Below, one piece after another: positions 1 to 12,422 of a stretch of 64,000 nucleotides of DNA (position 1 is its first letter; each line of letters starts with the position of its first letter). Made by a program: the position numbers and the translations under genes. The stretch comes from Anaeramoeba flamelloides (Eukaryota; Metamonada; Anaeramoebidae). The notes below the pieces were generated by a model. That model did not search any database. It had not been told where the DNA came from and worked only from the letters and a program-made list of their open reading frames with translations. The stretch lies in NCBI GenBank assembly GCA_027625915.1, contig JANTQA010000023.1, positions 19,034,001-19,098,000 on the forward strand, given 5' to 3'.

Positions 1-1205
1 AATTGAATAAAATTTCATCGAATTATCTTACTGATAAATTGCAAGAGAGGTTTTGAAATTTTTTATTAGTTTTTCCTTTTTGAAATTTTTATGATCAAGC
101 TTTGAATAAAGCATTTTATGAAGTCAAGTGTTAAGAAACTGTGTAAAATTAGTTTTTCTTCAAAATATTCTTTTTCTGTAACTGTTTGATAAAAAATAGT
201 TCAGAGATTTATAAAAATGGAAATTGAACTAAAAATTTTTAGAAATTTATTAGAAGATATCAGTATTTTGAAGTGTGTAATCTGATTTTGATTTAAGATT
301 CTTTGTTTCACTCATATTAAAAAAAGTGTAACATACAATCAAATGTAAAATAAAAAGATGAAAATTTTCTGATAACTTTCCCAAAAAATCTATCAATCCT
401 GGAATTACTGTTAATTGAAAAATAAAAGGATCAAAATTTTCATTCAGCTTTCCAAAAAAATCATCATCCCAAGTATTGTAAAAATCATCAAAGTCTGCAA
501 TTATATCAGGTACATTAATCATTTAAGCTTTTCTTTAGGAATTAAAAAATTGAAATTATACATGATTTATACAACCTTTTTTTGGAAAGTTGAATGAAAA
601 ATTTGTTCCCTTTATTTTTCAACAAATAGTATAATAAATCATTAAAGTACCAATTGTCAAAGATAAATTCAATAATTTAAACCTGATTTATATAATTAAA
701 AAATTGAAAAGTTACATAATTTTAACTCCAATTTTGGAAAGCTAAATGAAAATTTTGGTCCATTTAGTTTGCAACAAATAGTATTGATATGGATAATTAA
801 ACAAATAAATATGGACTCACTTTATGCTGTTAATTTCTGATAAACCTCTTTGAGAAAAATAAATTGAAAATTGGAAATAAAAGTAAAGTTTATTATCATA
901 AAGTAAGGAAGAGAATAGTATGATTAATTAATCGGAAAAATGGATTTAAACACTAAGAAAATCAAAAAAAAACAGAGAAGAATCCCAATAAATTTTGGTT
1001 TGCAATCCAGAAACCAAATTGCATAAAAAAAAATTCAAAATAATTTATTTTTTCATAATATGTTGTTTCCACGTTTCAAAATAAATTTTTCTTTTTTTCT
1101 TTTAAAGAAATAATCAACAACATGAAATTCATTAATTTTAAACAACCAACTTTTCTTATTAATTAATTTAATACCAACAACAACTTATCAACCTTATTTC
1201 TTCTT
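1..1205. other. Non-coding AT-rich DNA upstream of the Arf gene
   Basis: No gene is supported here. The part from 250 to about 800 is a small repeat cluster listed separately. The last 200 bases before the Arf start codon are very A/T-rich and probably hold its promoter and 5' leader, but I see no motif I can name. Confidence 0.5.
250..800. repeat. Clustered direct and inverted copies of a ~60-100 bp unit
   Basis: A unit containing GGAAAG(T/C)TGAATGAAAA followed by a T-rich stretch and CAACAAATAGTAT occurs twice on the plus strand (about 540-650 and 690-790). Two more diverged copies lie on the minus strand (about 340-400 and 405-475), so the cluster is roughly palindromic about position 530. 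A 90-codon minus-strand ORF (250-522) runs through the inverted copies and shows the duplication as two similar peptide segments (GKLNENFDPFIFQ and GKLSENFHLFILH). I take that ORF to be a by-product of the repeat. Confidence 0.5.
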
Positions 1206-1893
1206 ATGGGTAATTGGATTTCAAAAGCACTTTCAGGAATTGTCAACACAAAAAAAGATTGCAAAATCTTAATACTTGGTTTGGACGCAGCTGGTAAAAC
1301 AACACTCCTTTATAACCTTAAATTGGGAAAAGTTATTTCAACAATCCCTACCATTGGATTCAATGTTGAAAAATTGGAATATAAAAACCTAAATTTCACT
1401 TGTTGGGATGTAAGTGCCTTTTTTTTCTTTCTTTCTTCATTCTTTTTCATTTCCTGTTTTCTTTTTAAAACAAAACCGTTTTCAGAATCTTATCCTTACT
1501 AACTTGTTATTCTTTTTGTTTTTTGCTTTTTGTTATTATTAGATTGGTGGTCAAGAAAAAATTCGACAATTATGGAGATACTATTACCAAAATTCTGATG
1601 CTTTAATATATTTGATCGATTCAAACGATCAAGACCAAAAAAGAATCAACGAAGCACATGACGAGTTATGGAAAATGCTTGGTGAAGATGAGCTAAATGG
1701 GATTCCTGTTTTGATTTATGCAAACAAGCAAGATCTTCCCCAATCCATGGACGCTATGGAAATAAGCAAAAAATTAAATCTTTCAACAATTAGAGATCGC
1801 AAATGGTATATCCAACCATGCACTGCTGTAACAGGGGAAGGCATTTACGAAGGATTGGAATGGTTAAATAATGTAATAACATCAAAAAACTAA
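1206..1893 (+). CDS. ARF1: ADP-ribosylation factor (Arf-family small GTPase), two exons
   Basis: Arf GTPases recruit coat proteins and effectors to Golgi and endosomal membranes in a GTP-dependent way. Exons are 1206-1409 and 1543-1893; a 133-bp intron (GTAAGT...TTATTAG) is removed in phase 0, giving 184 residues (Arf1 is about 181). Visible motifs: Gly2 for N-myristoylation (MGNWISK), P-loop GLDAAGKT at 25-32, switch [11 protein letters not shown] with Thr49, WDIGGQ with catalytic Gln72 read straight across the splice junction, and guanine-specificity motif NKQD at 129-132. All key residues are present, so the protein should be active. The ATG is in frame with the myristoylation signal, which fixes the start. 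Arf1-like is more likely than Arl, but the paralogue number is uncertain. Confidence 0.95.
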
Positions 1894-3582
1894 TTCATGA
1901 AAAATCTTTTTTGATTTTTATATTGATTCATTTTTAGGGAGAATTGGTCTTTGTTTAATCTGAAAATCTCAATCAAAAACAATTTTTTTTGATTATTTTT
2001 ATGTTTTTCTCAGAGCCGATTTCCCTTTTTTTTATTTTAATTTGATTTTAAATCAAATCAATTTTTTGTTTAATATCTCTAGAAATCTAATTTTTGATAA
2101 TAAAACCCCCAATTAATTTTACATGTCTTTTGGTTTTTTTATTATCTTAGTACACATGTGTAAAAATCGCTAGTTTAATTTTTTACATACTCGCATTTGA
2201 AGAGTAAATGGGCAAAACTTTTCACATCATATTCCCTTATTCATTTTTAAACATAAACAAAGTTTCAAAACAGAGATTGTAATCAGGGATCTCAGTTTAT
2301 ATGCTGAGTCCTTTTTTATTCGATTTAATAGGAGAATTAACAATCCGTATTATTATCGATATTTTAGTTTTGGAAAAAAAGATAATCAGGGGCTTTTTAT
2401 GACGTATGAATTTCAAATATCAGATAATTTAAATCTTTTGTCAAAAAGGATGATATGTTGAGAGGAAGAAGTCCCCCATAGGAAAGGAAACGTATTAGTG
2501 TAATTAGTGTTTTTATTGAATAGAAATAATATTTAATGATAGTATAAAAATTATTTAAAATTGAAACAGAAATTTGTAAAATGAAAATAATTCTTCAAAA
2601 ACACACAAAAACGAAGAATATATTTATTCTTATATTAAATTGAATTTTTTGACTAGAAACCTCATATTTTTTTGATCATTAACCCCTATAACCAGATTAT
2701 ACCGAAAAAGTATCATCTTTTTTGAAAAAGATAACAAATTCTAGTTAAAAAAAAATGATATCTTATTTTGGTATTTCGTGAGTATAAAAAAATAAAAAAT
2801 ATCAAAGGCATCTGTATTATGTTTAATTTAGGTTTAAAAATATTTTTAAGATAATATCAATGAAATTACAATTAATTCAACTTGTGAATAGACCTCCGAA
2901 ATGAATTCTCCATATAAACCACAAATAACTTACTTTCATTTTGGTTAAGGCTCTGGCAATCCTTTGTTCAAAGATTAAAATATTTTTTTTTTTTTGCACA
3001 AACAATGGAGTTTTTTGGGGTTTTTATTTTTTGTTAGATTTCGAACAATATTTACTACCGTGTAATTAAAAGTAGTATTGTTTGTTGGGAAATTCATTAA
3101 TTTTACCAACTTGATGGTATTTTTGTAACAATAACAGGCTTAAACTAAAAAGAGGGGAATTGGATTAATATCTCCTTAGGTGTATTTCTCAGGAATTGAT
3201 GTATAAGGTTTTGGAGTGGAACAGAAAAAAAAAAAAAAAAGCTTTTTTTTAAAAATAAGAAAGATGTTATTAACACCTCTTGTTTAATTTTGGTTTTTTT
3301 TTTTTTGCAATTTAAGAAATAAATTGAAATTTTCTCAATTTTTCTTTTTATTTCCCAAATTAAAAAAACTATTGTTATATTTTCCAGAATTGAAAATAAT
3401 TGAGTAAAAATTGTATTTTTTTACTCGTGTCTTTTGAATTCTGGAAAAGCACTGTTATGTGTTTTTTACTTGAAGAAATGAACCGAAATTTTCAAAAATT
3501 TTCGGTTTATTTCCTATATTTAAAAAAAACGAGATATACTACTATACTCTTCGGCACTCTAGTCTACTTCACAAATTTCTAA
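1894..3582. other. Non-coding AT-rich DNA with nested hairpins
   Basis: No gene seen. From about 3310 to 3515 there are overlapping inverted repeats: TTCCAGAATT near 3385 pairs with AATTCTGGAA near 3440, and GAAATGAACCGAAA pairs with the TTTCGGTTTATTTC just after it. Similar sequences recur near 4030 and near 44.9-45.1 kb, so this is probably a decayed repeat. Confidence 0.45.
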
Positions 3583-5150
3583 TTTTTTTTTTTTTATGAT
3601 TTACAAGAAAGTATCATAATTTTCTATATCAAAAATTAACGAAAAAATAAATAATGATTCTTTATTGTAAATAATATCAACGATATTCTTTTGGTTGTTT
3701 TTGTGAATTTGAATTAAATCTTTAATAAAAATTATTCGATTTTCTTTATAGAATGGGCAATTCCATCTTAGATGATCATAATCTCAATCTATATCTATTT
3801 TGGAGTATTATTTATATAAATTGCAAGATTATTTTTTTCTTTCATTCTTATCATAAATACAGAATATCTATTTCAATAATTTTTTATTCCTTATTTTTAT
3901 GATGGAAGCAAAAACCTTCCATTTTAAATATTTTTTGTTGTTTTTTTTTTTTAAAAATTGAGAATGAAAAGACAATTTCTTAGATTTTCTTTTTCATTCT
4001 TCGGTCAAATAAAAAATAAGCTGTTCTATATTCCAGAATTCAAAATAATTGAGTAAAATTTTTGATTTTTCTTTATTCCATAGAATTATGGATAATTTAG
4101 GCACTTGAAATATTCCTGGGAAGTTATGTACCTGGTGATACAACAGCTTGTTTATATTGTTATTATGTCTAATAATTTTTATTTATTACTGTCATTTCCA
4201 TTCATAAAAATATATTATTACATTTTCTCTAAATTTATTAAGAATTAGATCTATTAGTTTTAGACTTTCTACTTTCCAATTAATATTTTCTTTGTTTTTT
4301 TTTGTAAACTTAAATTTTTAGATATCTATTCAAAATCGAGAATTTCTAATTTCTTTTTCAGTTAAATTATCTTCTTTTATTATATTAAAATTCTGGCTTG
4401 GTCTATTTTAACTTCGGTTTTATAAATTTTCCTAGGAGAATGTGTTTTGAATTTTTAAAAATTTAATGACTTTTTTATTGATCCAAACATCTATCATGTC
4501 AAAATATTTTTGAGTTAAATTAAAAATTACTAATCCATATAACTTTATCAATTTTTACCTTATTTTTTAAAAAATTGAATATTTAATCCACTTGGAAATT
4601 TTTTTGTTGTAAGATATTGAATAAATTTTTGAAATTGTATTTAACTTTATCTAGGTTAAATTTTTATTGGGTATTTTTTATCAAGTCAAAGACCAAGATA
4701 TACAAGTTCTTTGGAATTATTTTTTTCAGTTTTATCATTAATAGGATTCATTCCAAAATCTCTTATATTTTTATATTTTTTTTTGTAATTGAAAATTGAT
4801 TTCTATGAATGGTCCTTTCATACATAAAATTAAATCATCTGTAAATATTTGGGTATTGTATACAAGTGATTTGTTTTTTATAAAGAGGAAATGAGTAATA
4901 GATCCAAATAACCAAGGAAATAATACCTCTCCCCCATAAAAACCAATTCCTTTTTTTAAATAAAAACACCTTTTTTTGAAAAAAAAAAAAATAATTTTAA
5001 ACTTGGGGTAATATATAAGAAGAGTCTGAATCAAAATTTAGCTTTAGTATTGCCATGTATCCATTGAATTCATTTAGAACGTATCAACGTAATCACCAAT
5101 AATAATAAAATCATTATAATCAGTAATTTCATGATGATCCACAAAATTCT
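3583..5150 (-). mobile_element. Decayed non-LTR retrotransposon (LINE), reverse-transcriptase part and 3' end
   Basis: Read on the minus strand. Around 4771-5034 an ORF carries a degraded RT block ending in LFPWLFG, then TQIFTDDLIL, matching the LINE pattern of PLSPxLF followed by F(A/T)DD. At about 4560-4680 comes the following block, ELVYLGL and LDKK then KVKYNFKNLFNIL. At 3640-3780 is the C-terminal part (WNCPFYKENRIIF), which matches the better preserved LINE end at 26.9-27.2 kb. An A run in sense orientation (T run at 3583-3595) marks the 3' end. Near 5060-5140 DFIIIGD may be the GDxN region of the endonuclease. Stops and frame changes are frequent and the middle is missing, so this copy is old and dead. 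Confidence 0.65.
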
Positions 5151-6399
5151 GAAAAAAAGAAGAAAATTATTTTTACAAATCACAAAAAAAAAATTTATTT
5201 TCCTTTTTGATTTTTTAGAGAGGAAAATTATAAAACTAATTTTATGAGCTTATTAATAAATAATTAATTTCAAAAATGTACTTGAATACAAAAAATATTC
5301 GTTTTTTAAAAAAGGTGTTTTTTATTTTCACTAGTTAAACAATCATTTACAAAATGGGATATCTATTTTTATTTAGTTTTCGATCCAAAAAAAAAAAAAA
5401 AACATTTTGAAAATCCAGTTATGTTTTATTTACAATCCCAAGATTTGTGAAGAAGAATAATAACAATACGAAAACCAAATTACAAATAATCTTAATTATT
5501 AGTGGTGATTTTATCAAGTAAGCCTTTAAAAAGTTTTCCAACCTCTTTAGATGCAAAAAGAATAATAAAAATGATTGAATCAAAGGCACATTCTTTAAAG
5601 AACAGGTGAAGGTTGCTTATTTTTCGGAAAATTTATTCAACAATATTTACATCACCACGATTAATTGAGATAATATTTATTTATCTGTAGTTCTTATTAT
5701 TGATGTTGTAAAGGATCAATCAATATATCTCGAAACCAAATCAAAACAAAAAAAAAATAAAACTTTTCATATGATTATTGATTGAACAAAGTATATTTTT
5801 AACAGGTTTTTTCATAAAATTATTTTTTTCATACAATCTAATTTTTGATTTAATAAAAGATTTCCTTTTTGAAAAAAATTACTTGAATTCTCCGAAAAAT
5901 CATCAAATATGAAATCACAATTTTTTTTTATCACAACATTTATGAAGATTTTATCTTGTTTTAGAAGCTTCTCGTGTTTTGAGAGAATACTAAGGATTTA
6001 CTAGAATTTACAATGAACTTATTATAACGATTTTATGAAATATCAAAATTTTATAATTTTCATCCCAAAAATTGCTTTTTGGATTATATCATTAAAATAT
6101 TATGGGGAATCAGTGAAATCTTGGTGATTGTAATAACGATAAATTCTATTAGATTGTTCATATTAAATTGAATGGTAAAAACATAAATTAAACTTGTCTC
6201 GCGAATTGCCATTAGACGTTGTTTTTTTTATAAGAGAAAATTTGAGAATTTCTTAAAGTTTGAATTTATTCCTAAAATAAAAAAAAAAAATTAATATTGC
6301 CTTTGTTATTTTTTCGGAGAAACAAATTCCGAAAAGTATTTGTCTAATTCTCTTATTCTCTATTAAAACTTTTGGTTTTATTTTTAATTTTACAATTAT
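5151..6399. other. Non-coding AT-rich DNA
   Basis: No supported gene. A short open stretch at about 5517-5606 on the plus strand (SKPLKSFPTSLDAKRI...) looks slightly protein-like but has no start, clear splice sites or family match, so I do not call it. Confidence 0.4.
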
Positions 6400-6883
6400 A
6401 GTAGGGAAAAAAATCCCGGACATGAAAAAAATCCCGGACAAGATTTTTAATTGTGGGTATTAGTAAAATTTTTGTCTAATTTCAATCAAATCCTTATTAT
6501 AAATAACCAATTTTTTTATGATATTAGTAATAAACCTACCTAAAGTCCATCAAAGTAAGGTGTCTCTAGAATACTCAAGTAATTGCTTGATAGTCCTATG
6601 TTGATCAACTTTTTTTGAAAAACAATCGAGTTTTATAGAGGTTTACTAGAGTTTGGAAAATGATAATTTTTCTTCTTGTTTTTTGATTGATTGAATGGTG
6701 TTTTGAACAAGTGTGATTTCATCAATCATCATTCTAATAAGTGGGGGGGTTATAATTGAAAAAGTTCGATTCTTAAAAAAAGGATTTGATTTTAAATAAA
6801 TGAAATTACACGATAATTTTACTAATATTCACAATTAAAAATCTTGTCAGGGATTTTTTTCATGTCCGGTATTTTTTTCACTG
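6400..6883. mobile_element. Terminal-inverted-repeat element (~0.48 kb, MITE-like)
   Basis: The left end (6400-6470) and right end (6815-6883) are inverted copies for about 65 bp, sharing ATCCCGGACA, GACATGAAAAAAATCCC and AAGATTTTTAATTG. The right terminus reads CAGTGAAAAAAAT outward-in, which resembles Tc1/mariner ends. In the left arm a 20-bp piece with CCCGGACA is repeated in tandem. There is no transposase ORF; the 62-codon ORF at 6253-6441 only crosses the left arm. Confidence 0.7.
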
Positions 6884-7438
6884 CTCTAAACATATTTTAT
6901 TTGAAATTTAAGAATTTTATTTTTTTATCTATTTTCGCTTGATGTTTCAACAAAAATCTGTTATGACTCTTTTCTTGTGATGATTTTATTTCAGTCAATT
7001 CAAAAGATCCAAACTTTTTCGTAAAGTTCGATTTGAAAAAAATAAAAGACACTTTTTGCATTATTATGAATTAATCGAGAATAGAGACTGATCATTGTCG
7101 TAAAGGTATTCAAATTACAAAATACAAAAAAAATCTTAATATTTTGGATCATACATTTTAGATATTAGTTATGCTGTTTGTTTTTGTCTTTATGTTTGAA
7201 AGGTAATTCCCCTCCCTATCTTTAAAGTAAAAGCCAAAAAAAATCAAAAAACAAAAAAAAAAAGCAAAATGAAAAGATAAATTGTCAAATGGAAAGAATT
7301 TAATTCTGTTTTTTTTTTTATTAGGTGATTTAGAGCATCTTTATATTTATACTTTAATTAATCTTTTGAAATCTAATTGAAAACAGATAAAGGAAAAATA
7401 TTCTTTTTTGTTCATTAAAAAAAAGAAAAAAACAATTC
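6884..7438. other. AT-rich spacer downstream of eL34
   Basis: Non-coding. It contains the probable 3' untranslated region and polyadenylation region of the minus-strand eL34 gene (A/T-rich, near 7380-7438). Nothing else is recognisable. Confidence 0.4.
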
Positions 7439-8093
7439 TTATTTTTTTTGTTGTGCTTTTAATACCCTTTTAACAATTCTTTGTTCTTCTCTAAGAAATG
7501 CCCTAATAATTCGATCTTTAACACAATTTGCTGATTTACATCCACCATAAGCTCTTGAAACAGTTTTTGTTCTTCTTTTTGCTCTTGAGCGTTCAATTGG
7601 TCTATAAGATTTGATCTTTTTTTATAAATATTTGTTTTTATTTTTTTTTTTTTAAAATACAAATCATTTTCAAGAAGGAAAATGGAATTTTAAAGAAAGA
7701 ACCAAACAAAAAAATTGGTAATTAAACCGAAACTTTAATAAGAAACAAGCAAAAAATAAATTTTTTTGTTTTAATGCTTTTGTTTTGTTTTTTCTGTTCT
7801 TTTCTTTTTTCAAGAATTTTCCAAAAAAAAAAAAAAAAAAAAAAAAAGAGGATTAAAACGATCCAAGACAAATTTACAGAATCCGAGACGTTTTTCAAAA
7901 TGGCTAATCAATTCAATAAAGAAAACCTTACACCTCGTAGTTTTTCACCTGTTTCATCACAAACTGGAACTTTGCCACGCTTAAGAATATAATGACCTGT
8001 CAGTCTACCACCTGGAGTTTTGACAACACGTACTCTATTTCTGTTTGTGTTGTATGCATGCTTACGTCTGTGTGTGATTCTTTTGTTTGGCAT
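7439..8093 (-). CDS. RPL34: 60S ribosomal protein eL34, two exons
   Basis: Component of the large ribosomal subunit. Exon 1 is 8093 down to 7932 (54 codons, [16 protein letters not shown]...GEKLRG) and exon 2 is 7615 down to 7439 (58 codons plus stop). The 316-bp intron has a GTAAGG donor and an A-rich acceptor (TATAAAAAAAG). This junction gives LRG-IKSYRP, aligning residue for residue in length with yeast eL34; another donor/acceptor pair would lose four residues. Total 112 residues, near the family norm. Motifs: [27 protein letters not shown]. The first zinc pair reads C-D-E-T and the second S-A-N-C, so the C-x2-C zinc ribbon of yeast and human is not preserved, as also in plant eL34. An A run of over 20 lies in the intron. 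Confidence 0.93.
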
Positions 8094-8540
8094 TTAAATC
8101 AGAACAAATATTAACAATTAGATAATTGAAAAAAAAATGAATCTTTTGAGATTAAAATTTTTGATTCATTTTTTCACTGTTTGGAAATAATTTGTTATAT
8201 TTGAAAGAAAATAGATATACCAGTGAGTTTCTTGTCTTTAACAAGTTGTTTAGTAAATTAAGGACTTTTTTTAAGTCAACAAAGTTATTCTCTCAATTTA
8301 AATTTTTAGTATTACTTCATTTGGTAATAATTCCACTCATTTTTCAAATACTCTAAAACTAAACCAATATTTAAAGAGGTGTGCTAATAAAATGGTTGTT
8401 TATAATTAGTTAAGAAGCTTCATTTTATTGTCTCTCTTTGAAAAATTTGTTTCTTTTGGATTTTTTTATTTATCTAAAATTAAGTCGATTTTTTGATAAG
8501 TTTTTTATTCAACAAATAAATTTATACATTGAATTTTAGT
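8094..8540. other. Spacer upstream of eL34
   Basis: AT-rich, no coding signal. It should hold the eL34 promoter on the minus strand. No named motif is visible. Confidence 0.4.
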
Positions 8541-9760
8541 TTAAGGGACTAGTAACTCTTATTTATTTTTTTTCCCAAAGGTAATAGAGTAATTATTTAC
8601 ATAAGGATACAATTAAGACCAATAAGAAACTTCGTTTGTCAACTTTAGAGAAAGGAATAATCATTTTTAAAATATTTCATTTTTCCAATGGAATTTGCAG
8701 TCAAAAATCTGGATCCTTTTTTGTTGGGTTTTTGGATCAAATTAGAAAAATAAAAATTTGCAAAAAAATTTAATTACTAAGAAATATCACTTTTAGTAAT
8801 TTTTGAGAGTCTTTATGAACAAGTAACGTTGTGTCTTTAATATTATTTTAAAAATACATGAAAAATAAATCAAATATTGTATCCTTGAAGATCTAAAAAA
8901 TTTGAACATTTATTTTATTCACAAATATTTATGAAATTTCTTGAAATTTAAAAGACTTTTCAATATTCTTTTTCAAATATCTAGAGTATAAACAAGGAAT
9001 TATTTGTATTAAAATCAGGTATTTGATAATATCTATTATTTTTTTTATTATTGGAAATTATGCATTTGAATTATTTTATTTGTTGCAAAATCTTGAAAAA
9101 AATGAGAAATAAATTAAAAACATATTTGATACATTTCATCATTGGGTTGTTAATAACTTACTGAAATAATCAAGATTGGGTTTATAATTATTAATTATAA
9201 ATAATCAAATTAAAAAGTATTTCTTGAGATAATATTTGAATTTTCCAGGTTTTAAAAAAGTATTTCGGGGGAATTTTTAAATACGATTCTTTGGTTCTTT
9301 TTCTCATATTTTTTCATTCAATCCCTAAAAAAAATAGATTTGGTCTGTTCTTTGAATCAAAAAATTATATTTTTTACAAGTTTAAAATAATTATTGTATT
9401 TTTTTTGAGATTAAGTAGATTTTTTAAACTTAATTATTCTAGAACTTAGTGGTTTCATTTTTAAAGTGTATTTTTGTACACTTTCTTTTAAAGCCAATAA
9501 GATTTCAATCTTCCTTCAAAGAAAATATTTTTTTTTTTTATAATTTGGAAATATGTTGGATTTTGAACTTTTCAAAAATGGGAAAAATGGATCAAACTTT
9601 TAAAAACAATAATTCATTTCTGAAAATAGTATTAAAAGTAAGTCATGTTTTGTAGTTATCAGATTTTTACTTTATTATTCAATTTCAAGATACAAAAAAA
9701 TTATTTTTAATTTGTTCGTAAATGTACTTGAAGATTTTTTTTAGTTTACTATTCCCTTAA
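8541..9760 (+). mobile_element. TTAA-flanked element, family A, copy 1 (1.22 kb)
   Basis: The left end reads TTAAGGGACTAGTAACTC and the right end TTTACTATTCCCTTAA, an imperfect terminal inverted repeat with TTAA at each outer edge. The whole body is repeated in opposite orientation at 12423-13657. TTAA duplications with GG-starting ends suggest a piggyBac-type non-autonomous element, but no transposase is encoded. A 68-codon ORF (9449-9655) lies in the body; the other copy keeps a related peptide (KMDQTFKNNNSFLKI), probably just because both copies share ancestry. Confidence 0.75.
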
Positions 9761-11570
9761 TAAAAGACTAAAAATGATTTCAACTGAGACAAAATTAACT
9801 TGGTATACAAAAAGAGTTATTTCGGATATCTCCAAGAATAAAAATGATAGGGATATTTTTTGAGATTGGCAAATCGGTTTATTTTTACAATCAAACCCCT
9901 TTAATGAATATTTTGAAGAACTCATATATCTGGTATTTTTATTTTTCATAATTCTCAATTAGTGTTTGGAAAAATAAACTCGTTTATAAAATTTTAACAT
10001 AATTGGTTATTTATTAAAGAAAAACGAAAAAAAATCAAGTTGGGTCATATGAAAGAATATTAAAAAGAAATTTTTAAGGTTGTTCTTCTTTCAATTTATC
10101 CAGAATGAGATTTTATATACAAGAGTATTTGCTGAAAATTCTCTTGAAAAAAGATTAATAAATATCAAAAAGTCGATTATTGTTTGTGTAAAATGAACAA
10201 TCCAAAAGAATTTGAAATAATTACCCATTTTTTAAATTCCTTAACTCTCCATTCAAAACACTTTATTATAGAGAATAATATAAACACAAACACATATTAG
10301 AAACTTTCTTTACATTAAACATTAAAATTTTTAATTAAAAAGCCATTTATAGGTATTTTAGCAATAAATATGAAATAAAATTGGGTTTATTTACCTCAAT
10401 TATTTCAAATATTGAAAAAATCTTAAAGAATTAGATGGTAATTTGTGATTTCTATTTTTAACAGGAAAAGAAAAATCAAGTGAATATTTTTACCTATTTC
10501 TTATTCAAATATAAGACTCAAAGATCAAATAAAAATATAATACGATAAGTAATATTGTTTTATGAAAATCATTCACAATTTTTTTAACATTAGAATAACA
10601 GTTTTTTACCAAGTGACTATTGATCTTGAAATAAAAAAAAATTTGCAACTGAATGACGTTTTAAATAAAAGATCGAAAAAAATGGGAAAAAATATGTAAA
10701 AATGATTTCAATTTTGGAATTTCCCAATAAATTAAATTTTTCTTCTAATATCAATTCAAGCCCGTTAAACACAAATAATTTATCCCTAACAACTGGGCCT
10801 CTTTGACCGGAAAATGGTTTAGTTATTTCCTAGTATCCAAACATGTCTGCTTTTTTGGGGGACTTTTTTTGTGAGTTAAATTTCATTGAAAGTTTGTGTA
10901 CTAAAAGTGGAATTGGCATTCTGAAAACTGGAAAAAAAAATCCCAAGAATTTTTATTTTTATCAAATACCCCTTTTCAGGAATCTTAGATGGTTTCTATA
11001 AAACAAAGAGCACTTGAAATGTAATTATTTTTAGAAAAAAATATAGGAAAAATAAATTAAATTGGATCCTTGGAGATCTAAAAAAATGGGAAAAAAGAAT
11101 ATTTGTTTTGATTTTTAATAATTTATTCAATTCCACTTGTGTAAAAATGATCAGCTGATTTATTATGTTTTTTATGAGAATGACAATTTTTACAAAAAAA
11201 AAATCAAAAATTTAGGAAAATTTTTTTAACAGGTGTACTTGAAATTTCGAAGATTAACTAAACATTTGTAATACTTTCAAAGATTTTTAATAATGAAGTG
11301 TTATTATTGAAATAAGTTAATTGGTAATAAATAATCTCAAAAAGTAAGTCTCATGAATGAAAATGAGCTCCAAATAGCCAATATTTTTTTAAAGATTTAA
11401 TTTTTTAAAAGAAAATTTCACTTCTAAAAAAGCAAGTTATAAAATGTTTTCCAGTCTTACTCTAAACTTAATGAGGTTTTGTCGGTTTCTTAATTTGAAA
11501 TTGAAATGGCTGTTTTTCAAAAAATTTATTCCAAAAAATTAAAATACCTTCTTTTCTTTTATTATTATTA
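9761..11570. other. Non-coding DNA with fragments of repeat families D and G
   Basis: No gene seen. Positions about 10590-10830 match the right half of family D (compare 51.1-51.7 and 55.8-56.5 kb), ending in ACTGGGCCTCTTTGACC. Positions 10861-10920 are a half copy of palindromic family G (TTTCATTGAAAGTTTGTG then AAAAGTGGAATTG). The rest is AT-rich spacer. Confidence 0.5.
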
Positions 11571-11769
11571 CAGTCAGTTCCACTTTTAAGACACAAACTG
11601 TGAATGAAATTTAAGGCATAAAAAAAAAACCTCAATTAAGACACAAAATTCAAATGCTAGTCAAATAATTTGTGTAAAAGGAAAATTCCAAAAAATGTGT
11701 TTTAATTTGAGATTGTTTTGTGTATTAATTATTTTTGAAAGTTTGTGTCCTCAAAATTTGAACTAACTG
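11571..11769. mobile_element. Palindromic MITE, family G, copy 1
   Basis: About 200 bp that is nearly one long inverted repeat, bounded by TA on each side: CAGTCAGTTCCACTTTTAAG at the left, and its inverted form ending in AACTAACTG at the right. Ends starting with CAGT and a TA target site are the Tc1/mariner pattern. This copy is more diverged than the one at 46.5 kb. Confidence 0.75.
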
Positions 11770-11965
11770 TATTAGAATTATAATTTGAATTTAATTTAGT
11801 TTGTATGTAAAAATATATCAAAATTTTGAAAAATAATCATAAAACTATTGATAATTTTAGTCTTTGGATTATTAATAAATCACTAGAAGAAATTAACATT
11901 GTGATTCTAAATTATTTATTTTAAAATAATCAAATTAAAAACTCTTTCCTTAAACCAAGAGCAAA

Positions 11966-12325
11966 AATGGAATGTTGTAAAAAATAGAGTTTTTGCAATT
12001 TTTGGGATAAATATAGAGTTTTATGTAATTACCCACAATTCCATAATATTAACAGAAATCATCATTTTGATTTTTGGGCTGCTATTGATTTTCAATATAA
12101 AATAGTTTGCTAAATACAAATAAATGGTTTGAAAAATGATTTGTTTTTATAAATTAAAAGATTGATATTTACCAAACATTTTTTTGATTAAAATTATTAT
12201 TGATCTATTAGTATAATCATTTAAAATATTTACTATAACCTAATTGTGGGTAATTATATGGAACTCTTTATTTATCCATAAAATTGCAAAAAAAACTATT
12301 TTTTAAAACATTCATATTTACATTT
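11966..12325. mobile_element. Terminal-inverted-repeat element, family H (~0.36 kb)
   Basis: Both arms, about 75 bp each, carry TTTTTGCAATTTT, GGATAAATA, AGAGTT and GTAATTACCCACAATT in inverted orientation (left 11966-12045, right 12240-12325). There is no ORF. It lies between copies 1 and 2 of family A. I see no second copy in the window. Confidence 0.65.
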
Positions 12326-12422
12326 GTGAATCTTTAAAGTTGAATTTTCCATTTTTTTAAAAAAGTAGTTTAGGAGAATGTTATATGTAAATGTTGGTTT
12401 TTTTTTAATTCAGATTTTTTTG

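Noticed and set aside
5055-5145. Short frame containing IIIGDYVD as a phosphatase exon
   Set aside because: It resembles the GDYVD motif of PPP phosphatases, but nothing else of that family is nearby. Its place upstream of LINE reverse-transcriptase remains makes a decayed LINE endonuclease more likely.
7459-7662. 67-codon minus-strand ORF over eL34 exon 2
   Set aside because: It is in the wrong frame; the neighbouring frame gives the conserved SRAYGG and RAFLREEQ sequence.
9449-9655. Small ORF conserved between two copies of family A
   Set aside because: The similarity follows from the DNA copies sharing descent; the peptide has no domain and copy 3 does not keep it.
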